A stretch of 64,000 nucleotides of DNA from Nakataea oryzae (taxonomy: Eukaryota; Ascomycota; Sordariomycetes; Magnaporthales; Magnaporthaceae). The notes below the pieces were generated by a model. The model made no database searches. It was not told where the DNA came from and saw only the letters and a program-made list of their open reading frames with translations. The stretch's first letter is position 1. Every line of letters starts with the position of its first letter. Where the stretch lies: positions 4,048 to 68,047 of the forward strand of contig PYSQ01000094.1 in NCBI GenBank assembly GCA_003049435.1, read 5' to 3'. This document shows positions 32,601 to 43,880 of this stretch, piece by piece. The position numbers and the translations under genes were made by a program.

Positions 32601-35600
32601 TGCTTTCCCCTTGCACCACCATGCATCACTTCCGCTTCGTCTGCAGACCGGACGAACAACTTTTTACCTGGCTACCTGCCGCGAGGGCGAGCAAACATTC
32701 AAATGCTACAGGGAAGGGGCCTGCCTAGACGTCTGCATGGTTGCAGGGCTGTCTTCACTCGCTGCGGCCTGCAAAGGCTGACGTCTACTGTACATCTGTC
32801 AGCCTCAACATCGGACGAGAATCTTACTGACATGAGCCCCGCGATAACAGTCACTTCTTCCAGCGGCTAAAACAACAGAAAATACACGCACGGGAGCAAA
32901 CGTGCATTTGTCGATGCACTCCTGCTCGGAAGTTCCTCAGATCCGCCACTCCTGAGAACCACCTTCCCGGTCCTTGTTTCGGGGCCGCCTGGGGAGCGGC
33001 CCCCTTCCGATCTTGTGCTACTCTCCATTTCCGACAGCAAATGACCGCTTGCTGGTAACAAAAGGAACATGTGCCGTTTCTTCTGCTCTTCCCGGCGACC
33101 CCGCGCTGCTGTGCGGCTGGCCGCACAGCAGAAAGACAGCTAGCTAGCCTGGGGAAGGCGACCAAAAGAGACTCCCAAGAGACCCTTTGTAGAAACAACT
33201 GTCCGAATATCGAGCTCGCCGTCTTCGCCGCCCTGTGCTCTTGCTCCGAAACAAGGCTGGTGCAATATGATCTATCACACTCGTCTCGCCTTCTCCGGGC
33301 CTCCAGATCTCGACCCACCCTTGGGCCTAGAACGTGGAGGGAAAGGGTCAGCTTGCCTCCCGGCAGGGCCGCCAGTCTTCTGTTTCTTACCATGGCAAAT
33401 AAACCATAGACAAACAGCGACTTAGCTAGCAGCCAGTCGCACAACAGCTGGTGGCCGTCAGGTCGGGCTTCTTCTTCTCTCCCTCGCTGCCATTGGGTTC
33501 GTTTCAGCTTCGAGCACGACGCCCGCGACTTCCCGCGCCTCTTCTACCAGAAGCCAACATGCGCACAGGATTCCACTTTGGCGAATCAAGAGGCAGGAAT
33601 GAAGCCTGGCGGCTGTGTGCACGTCCGCGTGGCGTTCCCTGCGCGACGCGCTTCTGCTGGAACCTTGCACCCACTCTTTGAGGGAATTGTTTATCGGCTA
33701 TGGAAAGGCGCTCGCAAGCAGTCAGCCAGTTTCTTACCGCCCCTGTCTGTCAGGCTGGGCGCGGAGTGGGAATGGCTGAGGGACGCATGGATGCGTTTCT
33801 GTCTCGGCGAGGTCTCACCGGCCAGTACCAGACCCAGTCCACTCAGGAGGCCACGATATCGCCTCGGCCGGCTGTGGGTGGGATGGCAATATCGACAGGA
33901 AGCGACTTCTCACTCGCCCATTCACCCATCCTCAAATCTGGCTCCCGTCCGTCGACAGAACATTCGTGTTTGGCCTATTGCATGGACCCACGGCGGGCCA
34001 TGGCGCCGAGGGCCTTGACCCGTGCTGCCCCAGCAAACGGCCTCCCGCTTCTCCTTGAAATGACTGACTGGGACCTTTACTGGCATGCTTTGTGAAAGGC
34101 TGAAGCACGGAGTGGGCTGAGTTGACTGCTTCCAAGCATCTTAGTTCTGTAGGATATATCGCTGGCGCTGGGCGGGGTAGGAGCTCGGCATGGTCCCGCC
34201 CCTCTACGGGTCGCTCGACTGCAGGACTGGCTTTTCTGCTTGCTTCTATAACGCCGATGTTTCGGCGACTTTGGCCATATCAGTTATGATCGAATTGGCG
34301 CTCTGGTATTCCCACATTAACCCGTTGAGCACACCCAGATCTTGCCATCATCCCTCAAGATGCCGCAGGTTAAGAGTGCGAGTTTTTTTCTGCCCCTGTT
34401 GAGCCCGGCCAGAACCCATAATTGCACAAGAACTCGGTCTCGTGCATTGTCTAGTGAGTCGCACAAGAAAAGCGACGGCGTGTCCTGAAGGCGTCGCGAG
34501 TTTTGTTTTGACTAAAGAATGCGGATAACTCATATTTCCCCACAAGCTTTCCGATTTTCCTTACAAGGCCACTTAAGACACCTAGTGGTGACTTTGGAAG
34601 TAGCTTTGGTCACACGAAGGGCCTATACGGGATCTTGAAGAAAGGCAGCTGAGCGGCCCCTGTAAAATATCTCTGATCCTTCCATCGCACCGTCCGAGTG
34701 GCCACTTTGTACTGCCATGCCGACCTCTTTGCCGGCTGGCCCTCGCCTACCCTTTCTTGTATAACGGGCCCACCCTGCGAGATATGATAGCTTGAGCATC
34801 GAATTTTGCTGGTGACTCGGGAGCGCTATATAATTTGGGGCAGGCAAATCACGGGCTAGATACCCGGTTATATCTGGCCGGGGAAAGCAAAAGTGGGTGT
34901 TCAGACAGGAGCTGCGACGGATCTCCTTGTCCAGCTCCCACACTATATTGTGATTCCCGGCTCAATCTCTGGGTGTCCTTACTGAGAACTGGTAGCTGTT
35001 GTTGGACAAAGTAACAAGTGTTCTTGTGACCCACGACCGTCCTACTGGATATGGGGGAAGAACTACTCCTTGCTATGGCCCATGCAGCATACGATTTACT
35101 GCTGGGAGTGGTGGCCAGCGCGTTTCTTTCCCAGAGCCCGATGCGGAGTTGACAAAAGCCGGACCGTAGGATGTAATATTTCGTTGTCGGAGAACCTGGC
35201 CTTGCCGCGGAACCGGAAGATAGCAAATGAATAACGATAGCCGAGTACAGAGGAATCGCCACAGCCAAACAATCTTCGAGAAGAACGACACAGGCTCGTC
35301 TAGCTTGTCACCCAACGCACGATCCAGACAAGTCACCAAGCGAAAATGATGATAGCATACACCACGCACTGCACCACCAGGTCTATTGGCTGATGATGAC
35401 ATGCAGGCTAACAGCCAGCAACTTCTTGCGTCATCTATCTTGGGGTCACCTAGAGGTGGATAGCTATCCAAAGAGTCCATCATGATTCCTTTTAGCGAAG
35501 CTCGCATAGCAAAGCGAGAAAATTGGCGCCTTGAGACAAGAAAGAAAAAAAAAGAAAAGAAAAACCAAATCTGTCACTCATCTTTGTGCTCGAGACACCA

Positions 35601-36359
35601 TGCAGACTTGTCTTTGCCTTGGCATCCCCTACGTGGTGCCCAGTAGGTGACTACATGAATGGTCTTTGTTTTCTCTGCCCCAGGCTCGGACACCACCGTT
35701 GTATCCCGGGGGCCACAAACATGATGGGATGCGAAATGCGGAGCCGAGAAACAGAGAGTCCAGGTGCCTGGCTAGCGGGGCGTTTGGAATTCTCGCCTTG
35801 CAGCACACAAAGCCAGGGGGCAGCCGCACATGCAGTATCCCCAGACACATTATTGTGCTGTGCCGTGGCATATCCTGCGACTCAACCAAGAGGGACGTAG
35901 ACCTTGGTGGATGGCCAGCGCATAGAGCATGCTCTCTCACGCGGTACGGCACAGGTGACAGCTGGGCACTGTTACTGTTGCATCTGCACACCTTGCCCAG
36001 ATGGCGTGGCACCTCTATCTACCACGAGGTTAGCTAATGGTAAGTGCGCTAATGGTGTTCTCGGTGGTCAAGACGACCGGAAGAGCTTTGCAAGAAGTCA
36101 CAAACCAAAGAAGGCGATACGCATAGCAGAGAAGATCCTGTAAATGGGGGCATCAAGCGTCGACTGACAGATAGTCGCATGGACGAAAACAGTTTTTGGT
36201 TGCAACTCTGTGTTCTTGCTTTGAAGATGAGTTTATATGTACAGCCCCGCAACTCAGGAGAAGGGGCAGTCGGACTCGTCCTGCTCTCACTTCTTCTACC
36301 CACCGCTCGCGCACTATGGCGTGAGATCTTTCCCACCCGAGCACAAAAACCGCACCAGA
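29679..36359. other. 6.7 kb region without recognisable gene
   Basis: Both strands contain only modest frames (up to about 210 codons) without domain signatures, start context or splice-linked continuations that I can support. The left end is the CAP gene promoter. A cluster of AGGTACCT-like motifs lies at 32298-32352. The right part (34.2-35.6 kb) is more AT-rich. It could hold non-coding transcripts or a lineage-specific small protein gene that cannot be recognised by eye. Confidence 0.45.
32298..32352. repeat. cluster of GGTACCT motifs
   Basis: Three close copies of AGGTACCTT (near 32300, 32312 and 32338) with partial copies (CTTACCTAC, GGGTAC) in 55 bases; further single GGTACC sites near 32466. 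Such palindromic words recur in promoters of filamentous ascomycetes. The role is unknown. Confidence 0.6.
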
Positions 36360-37190
36360 TCACGACGCCGCCGGCGTGTCGGAGGCGGCGTCCTTCTTTT
36401 CCGCGACAAAGGGCTTCTGGTTTGGCATGATGGGGTAGTGGGCGTAGATCTGCTGTCGGCGGAGGTGGACGGGGGTTGAGTTCTTGGGCTGGTCGGGAAC
36501 AGTCTTCTCCAGACCCTGAAGAAGCAAGGAAACGAGGGTTCGAGTCAGTAAGAAACACCAAGGCTCGGAGCATGGCCAATGGCTCCGTCACCACCCCCAT
36601 CCATCTTGCGCCCGACAACTGGCAGACATGGGGCTGGGCGCTTCTCACAGTCTTCTCAAAGACGCATTTATTGAGCTTCCACTCGTCGGCGCGACATTGC
36701 CATAGCTGGTGGTTGTTGTTGTCGAGGCACTGCCAGTGCTTGCGGAACTCGTCGAGGCACGACTTGTTGATGTCCTCGAGGACGCTGCGGGCACACCTCG
36801 TGACCCTGCGGCCCTCGCTCAGGCACTTGACCTCCCCCTGGCCGGGGTTCTCGTTCTTGCACTGCATGAAGTCATCGTTGTAGTCCCGGCACCGGGCCCC
36901 GATGAAGAAGGCCGCCGACAGCAGCGGGGCCGAGCTGGCGCCGATCTCCTTGACCTTGGGGATCGAGTCCGGCAGCGGCGTCGTGTCGATGAGGACGTGC
37001 TGGTTGAAGCTGGAGGCGCGGGCAGCGGCCCGGGTTAGCCCATCATTGCCCGCCCATTGCTGGCGCCGCTTTGTCGCGGGTGGCGCGGCGGCGGGTTTTT
37101 GTGCTCGGCGTCGATGCGGGCGCGGCCAATTGGCGCACGGGGGAGGGCCGAGGCAGACGGAGGAACTTACACCGGCTTTCGGGCAGCCAT
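36360..37190 (-). CDS. nuo-20.8: Complex I 20.8 kDa subunit (NDUFA8 homologue)
   Basis: Exons 37190-37171, 37009-36649 and 36515-36360 give 178 residues, the size of Neurospora NUO20.8. It is an accessory subunit on the intermembrane-space side of NADH:ubiquinone oxidoreductase, imported by the Mia40 pathway. The start MAARKP joins VFNQHVLIDTTPLPDSIP, diagnostic of the family, then ASSAPLLSAAFFIGARC. Four exact C-x9-C motifs are present: CRDYNDDFMQC, CLSEGRRVTRC, CLDEFRKHWQC and CRADEWKLNKC. There is no cleavable presequence, as expected for a twin CHCH protein. The first exon has only six full codons. It is divergent from the nucleoporin gene. Confidence 0.96.
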
Positions 37191-37851
37191 CTTGGGCGGT
37201 GTTGGTGGGAGGGGCGATCGGGGGGGTTCGTCGGTTGGGGGGGGTGCCAGGCGGCTCCTTTGGAGGTTGGAGGATGTTGCGAGGCCGAGCAAGGTCATTC
37301 TCAATTGTGGGGTCCCCCATTGGCCCGCGGGCTCACCTTGGGCGGCAGGGATATCGCCGGTGAGCGGCCAATCACATGGAGCCGGGCCGCCGGTGAGCTC
37401 TGCAAGCTGCAAGCCTTTTCGAGCTGGCTGGAGCTCGCTCGGAGCACGGTCCCCTTTTCTTTTGGCACGCGTTTGCCTGCCGCCCGCTCGAGGTTGTTTT
37501 GGCCGCTCCGCTTCCTCCGCGGGAAGCAGCAAATTCTCCCCCACAGCGCAGCCTTGCATCGACGAGGCCTGCGATTGCGCCCGACTCCGCAGCAACGACT
37601 GGACCTCGCGTGGCAGCTGCACCAGACCAGCCCTAATTTTTTGCGAGCAGCCAGCCGTCTTGTTCGCTCCCCCGACGCGCCACCGCCCTCCAGAAACGCG
37701 CCCATCCCGTCGAGACGTCGCCCGGCCCCAGAACTGAACCACGCTTGCTGCCGCGCTGGATCCTAGACGAGACTAGACGCTATCCTGGAATCGCGTCCAC
37801 TGCGCCATCCTCCCGCAGAGCAGCCAACCATCTCCAGAGCGCCCGCCCATC
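37191..37851. promoter_or_regulatory. bidirectional promoter region
   Basis: 660 bases between the divergent complex I subunit and nucleoporin genes. GC-rich, with several CCAAT-type words (CCAATTGGCG near 37127, GCCAATCACATGG near 37366). No TATA box is obvious. The long frames here are shadows of base composition. Confidence 0.45.
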
Positions 37852-38995
37852 ATGTCACTCTTCGGTGCGACGGCACAGCCCGCAGCCACGGGCACCTCGT
37901 CTCTCTTTGGCGGCCAACAGCAGCAGCAGACACAGCAGCAGGCACAACAGCAGCAACAATTCCAGCAGCAACAGCAGCAGCAACAACAGCAGGCCATGCT
38001 GCAGCAGTCACAACTGGGCAATTCATTATGGAAGCCCGGTAGCTTGTCAAATCGTGAGTTGCCCGGGACGCACGATCCTCCTTTTTCGCCGCCTGCTCGA
38101 TGGACGGGAGACGTCTCGCAACACCGCTCATCAGGACTGACGCCGCCGCCATCCGAACAGACCAGAAATCGATCCCGGAGCAGATGCAGGCGATAACAAA
38201 CAAGTGGGATCCTGCGAACCCTGCATGCGAGTTCAAGACGTACTTCTACAACAAGGTCGACGAGTCCCACATCCCCTTCTACGGCCCGGCGCCCGGCGAC
38301 GACCCCAAGGCCTGGGAGGCCGCGCTGGCCGACAAGCCCGCGGCGGGCTTCATCCCCGTCGCAGCCGTGGGCTTCCAGGCGCTGGCGCAGCGGCTCAACG
38401 CGCAGCGGCAGGCCGTGGGCCAGTTCAACCAGCGGCTACACGAGATCAACGCGTCGCTCGACGCCATACTGTCGCGCCACGACCTCGAGACCTCGGTCCG
38501 TAGCCTGTCCGCCCGCCGCCGCCACGCCGAGCTGCGCCGCCGGTCCCTCGCGCTCGCCGCGCGCGTCCAGGTGCTCCGCAACAGGGGGTACGCCCTCAGC
38601 GGCGATGAGGATGACCTGGGCGCCAAGCTGGCCGCCCTCGAGCGCGGCGCCCAGGACCCGGCCCTCGCCGCCCGCATGGAGGAGCTGTGGAGCCGCCTCA
38701 TCACGCTGCGAGACTATGCCGAGTCGCTCCAGGCCGAGATCGGCAAGGGCGCACTCAACGCCGACCAGGGCGGGCTGGGAGAGGAGGTTGAGGCGAAGGC
38801 GAAGAAGGTGCGTTGTTTGTTCTTGGTATCCCCGTCGGCGCATCAGAAACCCCTTTTTGCTAACACTGACTTTTTCCTGTGCAGATCCTTGAGGACTACG
38901 AGAAGCAAATACAGCACCTAAAGAAGGAGCTGGAGCTTGTCAAGAAGGACTTTGACGAGTGGGAGAAACAGAGCACGCCCGTGTCTAGGCCATGA
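37852..38995 (+). CDS. Nucleoporin Nup57/Nup54
   Basis: Exons 37852-38053, 38161-38807 and 38885-38995 give 319 residues. Nup57/Nup54 is a central-channel nucleoporin in the Nup62 (Nsp1-Nup57-Nup49) complex. The N-terminal 60 residues carry only two FG sites (SLFGATAQ, SLFGGQQ) followed by a Gln run encoded by CAG/CAA repeats (37918-37995). The alpha/alpha-beta region WDPANPACEFKTYFYNKV is the Nup54 signature, then come coiled-coil segments to the end (ILEDYEKQIQHLKKELELV). The FG part is very short compared with yeast Nup57, which has many GLFG repeats. Exon joins give LSNHQKSIPEQMQAI. Confidence 0.93.
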
Positions 38996-39702
38996 CCTGA
39001 CACGATGGGTCGGAGGGGGGTTCTTTGGCGCGAGCAATTTCTGCTGCTTTGCTTCGAAACCATGCAAGGCAAAAGATGTGCAAGCCCGGATGAGATGTGA
39101 TATTGCTATTTGATTTGCATACCCAGGAATGGCGCTCTGAAACAGGTACCGTACTATCTATTTGTAAAGCTTGGGTTGGCGAATAATGACCCTGCCCGTT
39201 GCTGAACGGTTGATCTGGTTTTGGGACTTTTTGATAGAGCTATATGGCCGTCGTGTGATATCCCAAACCTGGAAGCCTCGCGCCTGGGCTCCGAAGGCCT
39301 GCGAACGGCAATCTGTTATGACACCGTTATATGTCAAAGTGTCGGATTACAGAACCAGGACGCCGTTGCGGAAAAGTCCATCAAGGGAACATGTCATGAA
39401 AAGAGCTCGTAAAGTTATAATGTACAGTCTATGGTCGTCACGGTAGAGGACTGTGGTGTCCAGATCATTCCCTTGCCCATGGAGTGACGCCGTGACCGAT
39501 GCTCCGTCTGGTTGGTACATATGTGCACGCATGCTTCGGAAAACTGTGAGAGGATGGCGCCAACGAATACGCTGAGACGGGGATTTTCTGCCCCATTGGT
39601 CGGCTCTTGCTGGTACCGACAAGAACTCGTCGGCACGCAATTGTTGATGGACGGTGGAAGAGGTAGAGGGGTCAGATTCGAGGGGATTAAAAGCTGGTCG
39701 AT
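38996..39702. other. convergent 3' flanks
   Basis: 3' regions of the nucleoporin and TOM5 genes. No gene is recognised. Confidence 0.45.
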
Positions 39703-40034
39703 TTAGAAGATCCTCGAGATGGCGTCGATGGCGAAGGGGGCTATGTATCAGGAGGCAGACCGTATCAGCGCAGGTTCAAACCGGGAAACTCGGTGCAAAA
39801 GCCCCACGGGCCCGGCCGGCAGTGGCAGACTTACAGAAGTAGAGGAAAACACTGGTCGCAATGAAGCGCTGGACGGTAAATGTGGCCTCATCCTCGAGCT
39901 GGCGGATCTCCTCCTCGGAGAACTGCGGCGGGGCGACTGCAGCAAGAGAGGCGTGGACAGTCAGTATGCTGGTGCATTGACGTCAGAGGGGTCCTGGGGC
40001 TTGCAAGTGGCTCACATCCAGGTCCTCCGAACAT
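39703..40034 (-). CDS. tom5: Mitochondrial import receptor small subunit TOM5
   Basis: Three tiny exons, 40034-40016, 39936-39835 and 39740-39703, give 52 residues, the length of fungal Tom5. The product starts MFGGPGFAPPQFSEEEI, has an acidic helix (RQLEDEATFTVQRF), a single membrane anchor (IATSVFLYFSPFAIDAI) with the mid-helix Pro, and ends SRIF. Tom5 is a tail-anchored subunit of the TOM40 complex in the outer mitochondrial membrane that passes preproteins to the pore. Splice joins all restore codons exactly. The gene is far too short for simple frame scanning, and both introns carry GT-AG ends (donors GTGAGC and GTAAGT, acceptors CAG and TAG). Confidence 0.9.
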
Positions 40035-41008
40035 GGTGGATGGCTAGGCAGTGGATCAGACTGATGGGATCTATTTTCTGGCTTCTGGCGTTCTCGACGA
40101 GGGGGGCTGGCGGCAATATCACAGCTGCTTTGAGGGGTGTTTGCGCGAGCGACGTCTCCCGCCGTCGTCAGGTCGTTATCGCCAAAATTTTTTTTTGGAG
40201 CTTTGGCTAATCGATAGCCACGCCTAGGCCCATGTCCCGAATCGTGCTGATTGGACAGGTGGGAGGGGCCTTGTGGTCCCTGGCATGGGGATGTTGACGG
40301 GCCGAAAATAGCCGATGCTTGCAGGTTACAAGGCCCGAAAGTGCAGCCAGCCAGCCGGGTCGAAAACCCCAACCAGCCCACTACGTTCCCAACTTCGACC
40401 TCCTTACTTGCATGCTTTCTTGCATGGCGTACTTGGGACAGTGCAAAACTCAACCCGGCTACAACAAAATCGGGCCTACGAATTCGACATGCGACACCAC
40501 GCACATGGATAATATGGGTGGACAAACGAGACACAATTGCCACGTGCGGCCATACCCACTGGAATATACGGGATCCCGTCCGCTCCCCCACAGTTAAACC
40601 AGTGGGGCGGCTCGGGATCCTCAGCGTCCCAAAACTGGCCAAAGCCCAAGTTGGCCTCGCGCAGCACAAAGGGATTTACAGATTGAGCCCACAATCTTCC
40701 AGACGCGCGTCGGCCCTCTCTTCGCGAATTTGGTTATCCAGTTCCATGCGTACAGGCCTACACGGGGCGGGACGTCCCACCTCTTGTTGGGTTCCGGTTG
40801 AGATGCCCGACAAACTTGACTGAGCTGATATCTTGCGGGCAACATCGAAGGCGCGGCTGTTACAAGGTGCTATGGGGACATGTGCCTCTAACATCCTCTA
40901 CGGTCTGCAGGTTCATGTCAAGGTACAAAAACGAGGGGCGCAAACCAAGAAATTTTGCAGACGTCAAATCCATCTCGGCTAATCTACAGCATTAGAAACT
41001 ACAACCAC
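40035..41008. other. intergenic
   Basis: Upstream region of TOM5 and 3' flank of the amidohydrolase. No gene is recognised. Confidence 0.45.
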
Positions 41009-42271
41009 CTAGATCCTGAGCAGCCTCTTGGCGTTGCGGTAGGCAATATCCCTATACTCCTCCTCGCTCACCAGCCCGCTCGCCCGCAAGCTCTCCATAA
41101 ACTCCTTTCCCTCGGTGTTGTTCCCAAACGGGTAGTCGACGCTGTGCATCACGCGGCTCGCGTCCGTCACGTCGAGCAGCGTGCGCATGGCCGAGAGACT
41201 GAAGTACCCTCCAAACGTGACGTAAACGTTGTTCTCGTAAACGTCGGTCACGTTTCTCCCCTCGGGCCGTTGCAACCGCGTCGCCACCCGACCCAGGTAG
41301 TAGGGCACCATCTCGCCCATGTGGCCCAGGACGACCTGCAGCTCAGGGAAGCGGTCAAAGACGCCCGAGGCGAAGAGCTTGAGGAAACTCAGGCCCGCGT
41401 TGGAGTGCCAGCCCCAGGTCGACGTACCGAGCCGCACCGCGTACGTGTCCGGGTACGACGACGACGAGTTGGACGACGAGGTCCCGTTGTCGCCGCCGCC
41501 GCCGTCTCTGCGCACCGACGCCGCGTAAAGCCCGCCCTGCCTCAGCATCTCGTCCTGCGGCGGGTAGCAGGGGTGCAGGTATATGGGCACATTGAGCTCC
41601 ACCAGCGTCGACCAGAGCACGTCGTAGGCCGGCGAGTCGTAAAAATAGTACCCGTCCCCGCCCCACGGCGCCCTCGTCCTCTCCTCGCTGCCCGTCGCCG
41701 TCGTCCTCCCCGGGCGCGCGCCGCGGTCGCCGACGAAGTGGGCGTCGACGAGCGCGCCCAAGAACCCCAGCTCCGTCACGCAGCGGCGCAGCTCCCTCGC
41801 CGCCTCCTCGGGGAACGCCATGGCCAGGGCGCAGAAGCCGCGGAAGCGGCCGCCGTTGGCCGGGTCCGTCACGCGCGCGTGCAGCTCGTCGTTGGCGGCG
41901 CGGACCTCGGGGGCCAGCCGCATGGCCCGCTGCGAGGTGGTGACGTGCGACACCACCTGGATCGCCACGTTGCCCGCGTCCATCGCGGCGATGCGCTCCG
42001 GGCCGACCTCGACCAGGCGCGGGATGAAGGCCCGGACCCCCTGCAGCTCCGTCGCCTCGTTCTCGAGGTAGAGGTCGCGGAAGGCGGGCGCGAGCCAGTG
42101 CTCCTCGAGGGTGATGAAAGAGACATCGTCGTCATCGCCACCGCCACCGCCGTCGTCGCAGCAGCTGCTGGTCGAGCAGCTGCCGTTGGCGGCCCTGGGT
42201 AGAGTGGCGGCGCCCGCTGCCAGCCCGGAGACCCAGGCCAGGAGCAGGAGCTTTTGGAGAAGCGGTGTCAT
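41009..42271 (-). CDS. Secreted amidohydrolase, hydroxybenzoate-decarboxylase-like
   Basis: Intronless, 420 residues. A signal peptide (MTPLLQKLLLLAWVSGLAAG) precedes a short Cys/Gly/Asp-rich linker. The rest is an amidohydrolase_2 TIM barrel of the ACMSD / 2,3-dihydroxybenzoate decarboxylase branch. Hallmarks are the first-strand FITLEEHWLAP with the metal-binding ExH, HPCYPP after strand 5, LGHMGEM, and HSVDYPFGNN with the catalytic/metal Asp. Such enzymes remove CO2 from hydroxylated aromatic acids without a cofactor other than a divalent metal. A Gly/Ser/Asn-rich insert near residues 265-295 is specific to this protein. ATG 42271 starts the leader; an upstream extension has no leader. The neighbouring tannase-family gene suggests a phenolic-acid role. 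Confidence 0.85.
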   Translation of the reverse strand: MTPLLQKLLLLAWVSGLAAGAATLPRAANGSCSTSSCCDDGGGGGDDDDVSFITLEEHWLAPAFRDLYLENEATELQGVRAFIPRLVEVGPERIAAMDAGNVAIQVVSHVTTSQRAMRLAPEVRAANDELHARVTDPANGGRFRGFCALAMAFPEEAARELRRCVTELGFLGALVDAHFVGDRGARPGRTTATGSEERTRAPWGGDGYYFYDSPAYDVLWSTLVELNVPIYLHPCYPPQDEMLRQGGLYAASVRRDGGGGDNGTSSSNSSSSYPDTYAVRLGTSTWGWHSNAGLSFLKLFASGVFDRFPELQVVLGHMGEMVPYYLGRVATRLQRPEGRNVTDVYENNVYVTFGGYFSLSAMRTLLDVTDASRVMHSVDYPFGNNTEGKEFMESLRASGLVSEEEYRDIAYRNAKRLLRI

Positions 42272-43473
42272 TTTCGCTTGAGATCTCAGCCGATGTGTGT
42301 AAGGGAGGAGAGGGTCGTGCCGATATGCTGTGGCCAGAGCTATCAAAGTCGGGGTGCAGACGGGCCCCTTTTAAAGCCACCGTCCAGCTATAGCTACATC
42401 CCAGATGCGTGCCTCCACCGGCCCAAGACGAAGTGTCGTCATGACCTTCCTCCGCGGCGCTCGTTCACGACTTCCCGGTTGAACCGTCAGCATTGCATCA
42501 GAAGCAAGGCTAGCAGTGTACGGTCATGTTTATGAATTGTGTGTTACCCACAACGACGGGGGCTTGGAAGGTGGCGTCGACGCTAAATGTCTAGTTTAGG
42601 TTAAGGTCATATGGCTCGTGAAGCCGGGGAGAGGCGGGGAGGGGCGCCGCTCGTGGGTGGGACAAAGACGCTCGAGAGAAAAGTACCCCTGCATGGGTCC
42701 TAATATCTGCGGTAGGTGTCAACGCGTGATGCGAACCACCTTGATCAGGCTGGGATCGGTGACACATCCAACATGAATTATACGAGGTTGCTTGGGCTAT
42801 CCGAGGGTGCGGTTCGAGCCGCGCCGGACAGCTTGGACGTGCTCTGGGCGTAGCCGCTGCCAAGCCGGAATCACCCCATCGGCGGCCCGAATTCTCGGCC
42901 GGGACGCTGCAGGCAATAAGCAGCGGCGCTATTTCGCCATAAGACAGCCCCGGGAAGGCTGCTGCGAACCAGGTTTGTCCTGCATCTCGGGTCTGCTGTA
43001 GGTTTTCATACGAGCTTACACAACCCCTCGTACTGGGGTGGCAGCAAGGCCGGCTTTGAATGGGGGACCCAAAGCGTCCTCTGGCGACAACCGACGTGAT
43101 CTCCAAAGATGCCCATCCCCTAAACTGTTACCTGGACGTGCTACCCTTGCCGCATTTCGTCCACCAAATCAAAATCAAGCATGGGCCCTAATCTACTATT
43201 AATGCAACCGTCAAGGTGATTAGTTTGAGCTCGCGCCTAACATCGTTTCGTCACTCGGCCAAGGTTGGCACAGTTTCAAGCTCCAGGCGTCACTGGCAGA
43301 CGCTTACCAGACTACAGCTGCGCATTTATTAAGCCGTCTCTATTAGCTACCTCCCTATTAAAGCTTGAAGCCTGCCCTTTCACCTATCCTGTAGTGGCCT
43401 CTTTGGGCATCGTATGAGGCCGGCCATCCTGGAATGCCCAGCGGCCACTGGGGTGTCGTATCAAGCACCGCCG
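42272..43473. other. intergenic
   Basis: Promoter of the amidohydrolase gene (a TTTAAAAGG word lies about 95 bases before its ATG) and 3' flank of the tannase-family gene. No gene is recognised. Confidence 0.45.
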
Positions 43474-43844
43474 CTACCGCCGCCTCCTTGCAGCGTTGGC
43501 CTTGCCGGGACAGCGCCAGCACGCCTCGCTCGCGACGTCCCCGCACGTCGCCTTGTCGAACACGGGCTTGGCCGGGTACGCGCATGCCAGCCTGTTGTCG
43601 ATGCTGCGCGTGACGGTGTTGTAGAGCTCGTGGGGGGTCGACGCGGGGGCCGTGCCGTTCTCGACCCACGCGCGCAGCTGGTCAAACAGCCGGTACGGGA
43701 TGGACGACTCCCCGCCGCCGCAGTGGTTGAGCCCGGGCACCTCGAAGAGCCGGTAAAAGTCGTGCACGTCGGGCGACACGGCCGTGATCTTGTCGTAGTA
43801 GTTGGCCGAGCCCTGGGCCGGGAGGATGTCGTCGTACTGTTTTC

Positions 43845-43880
<36 letters not shown>

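Noticed and set aside
36049..37320. Single 423-codon minus-strand frame through the complex I subunit gene
   Set aside because: It reads through intron 2 and a 5' intron; the spliced model with four exact C-x9-C motifs and the family N-terminus is far better.
42780..42830. tRNA-like B box (GGTTCGAGCC) near 42811
   Set aside because: No matching A box, acceptor stem or anticodon arm could be folded around it.
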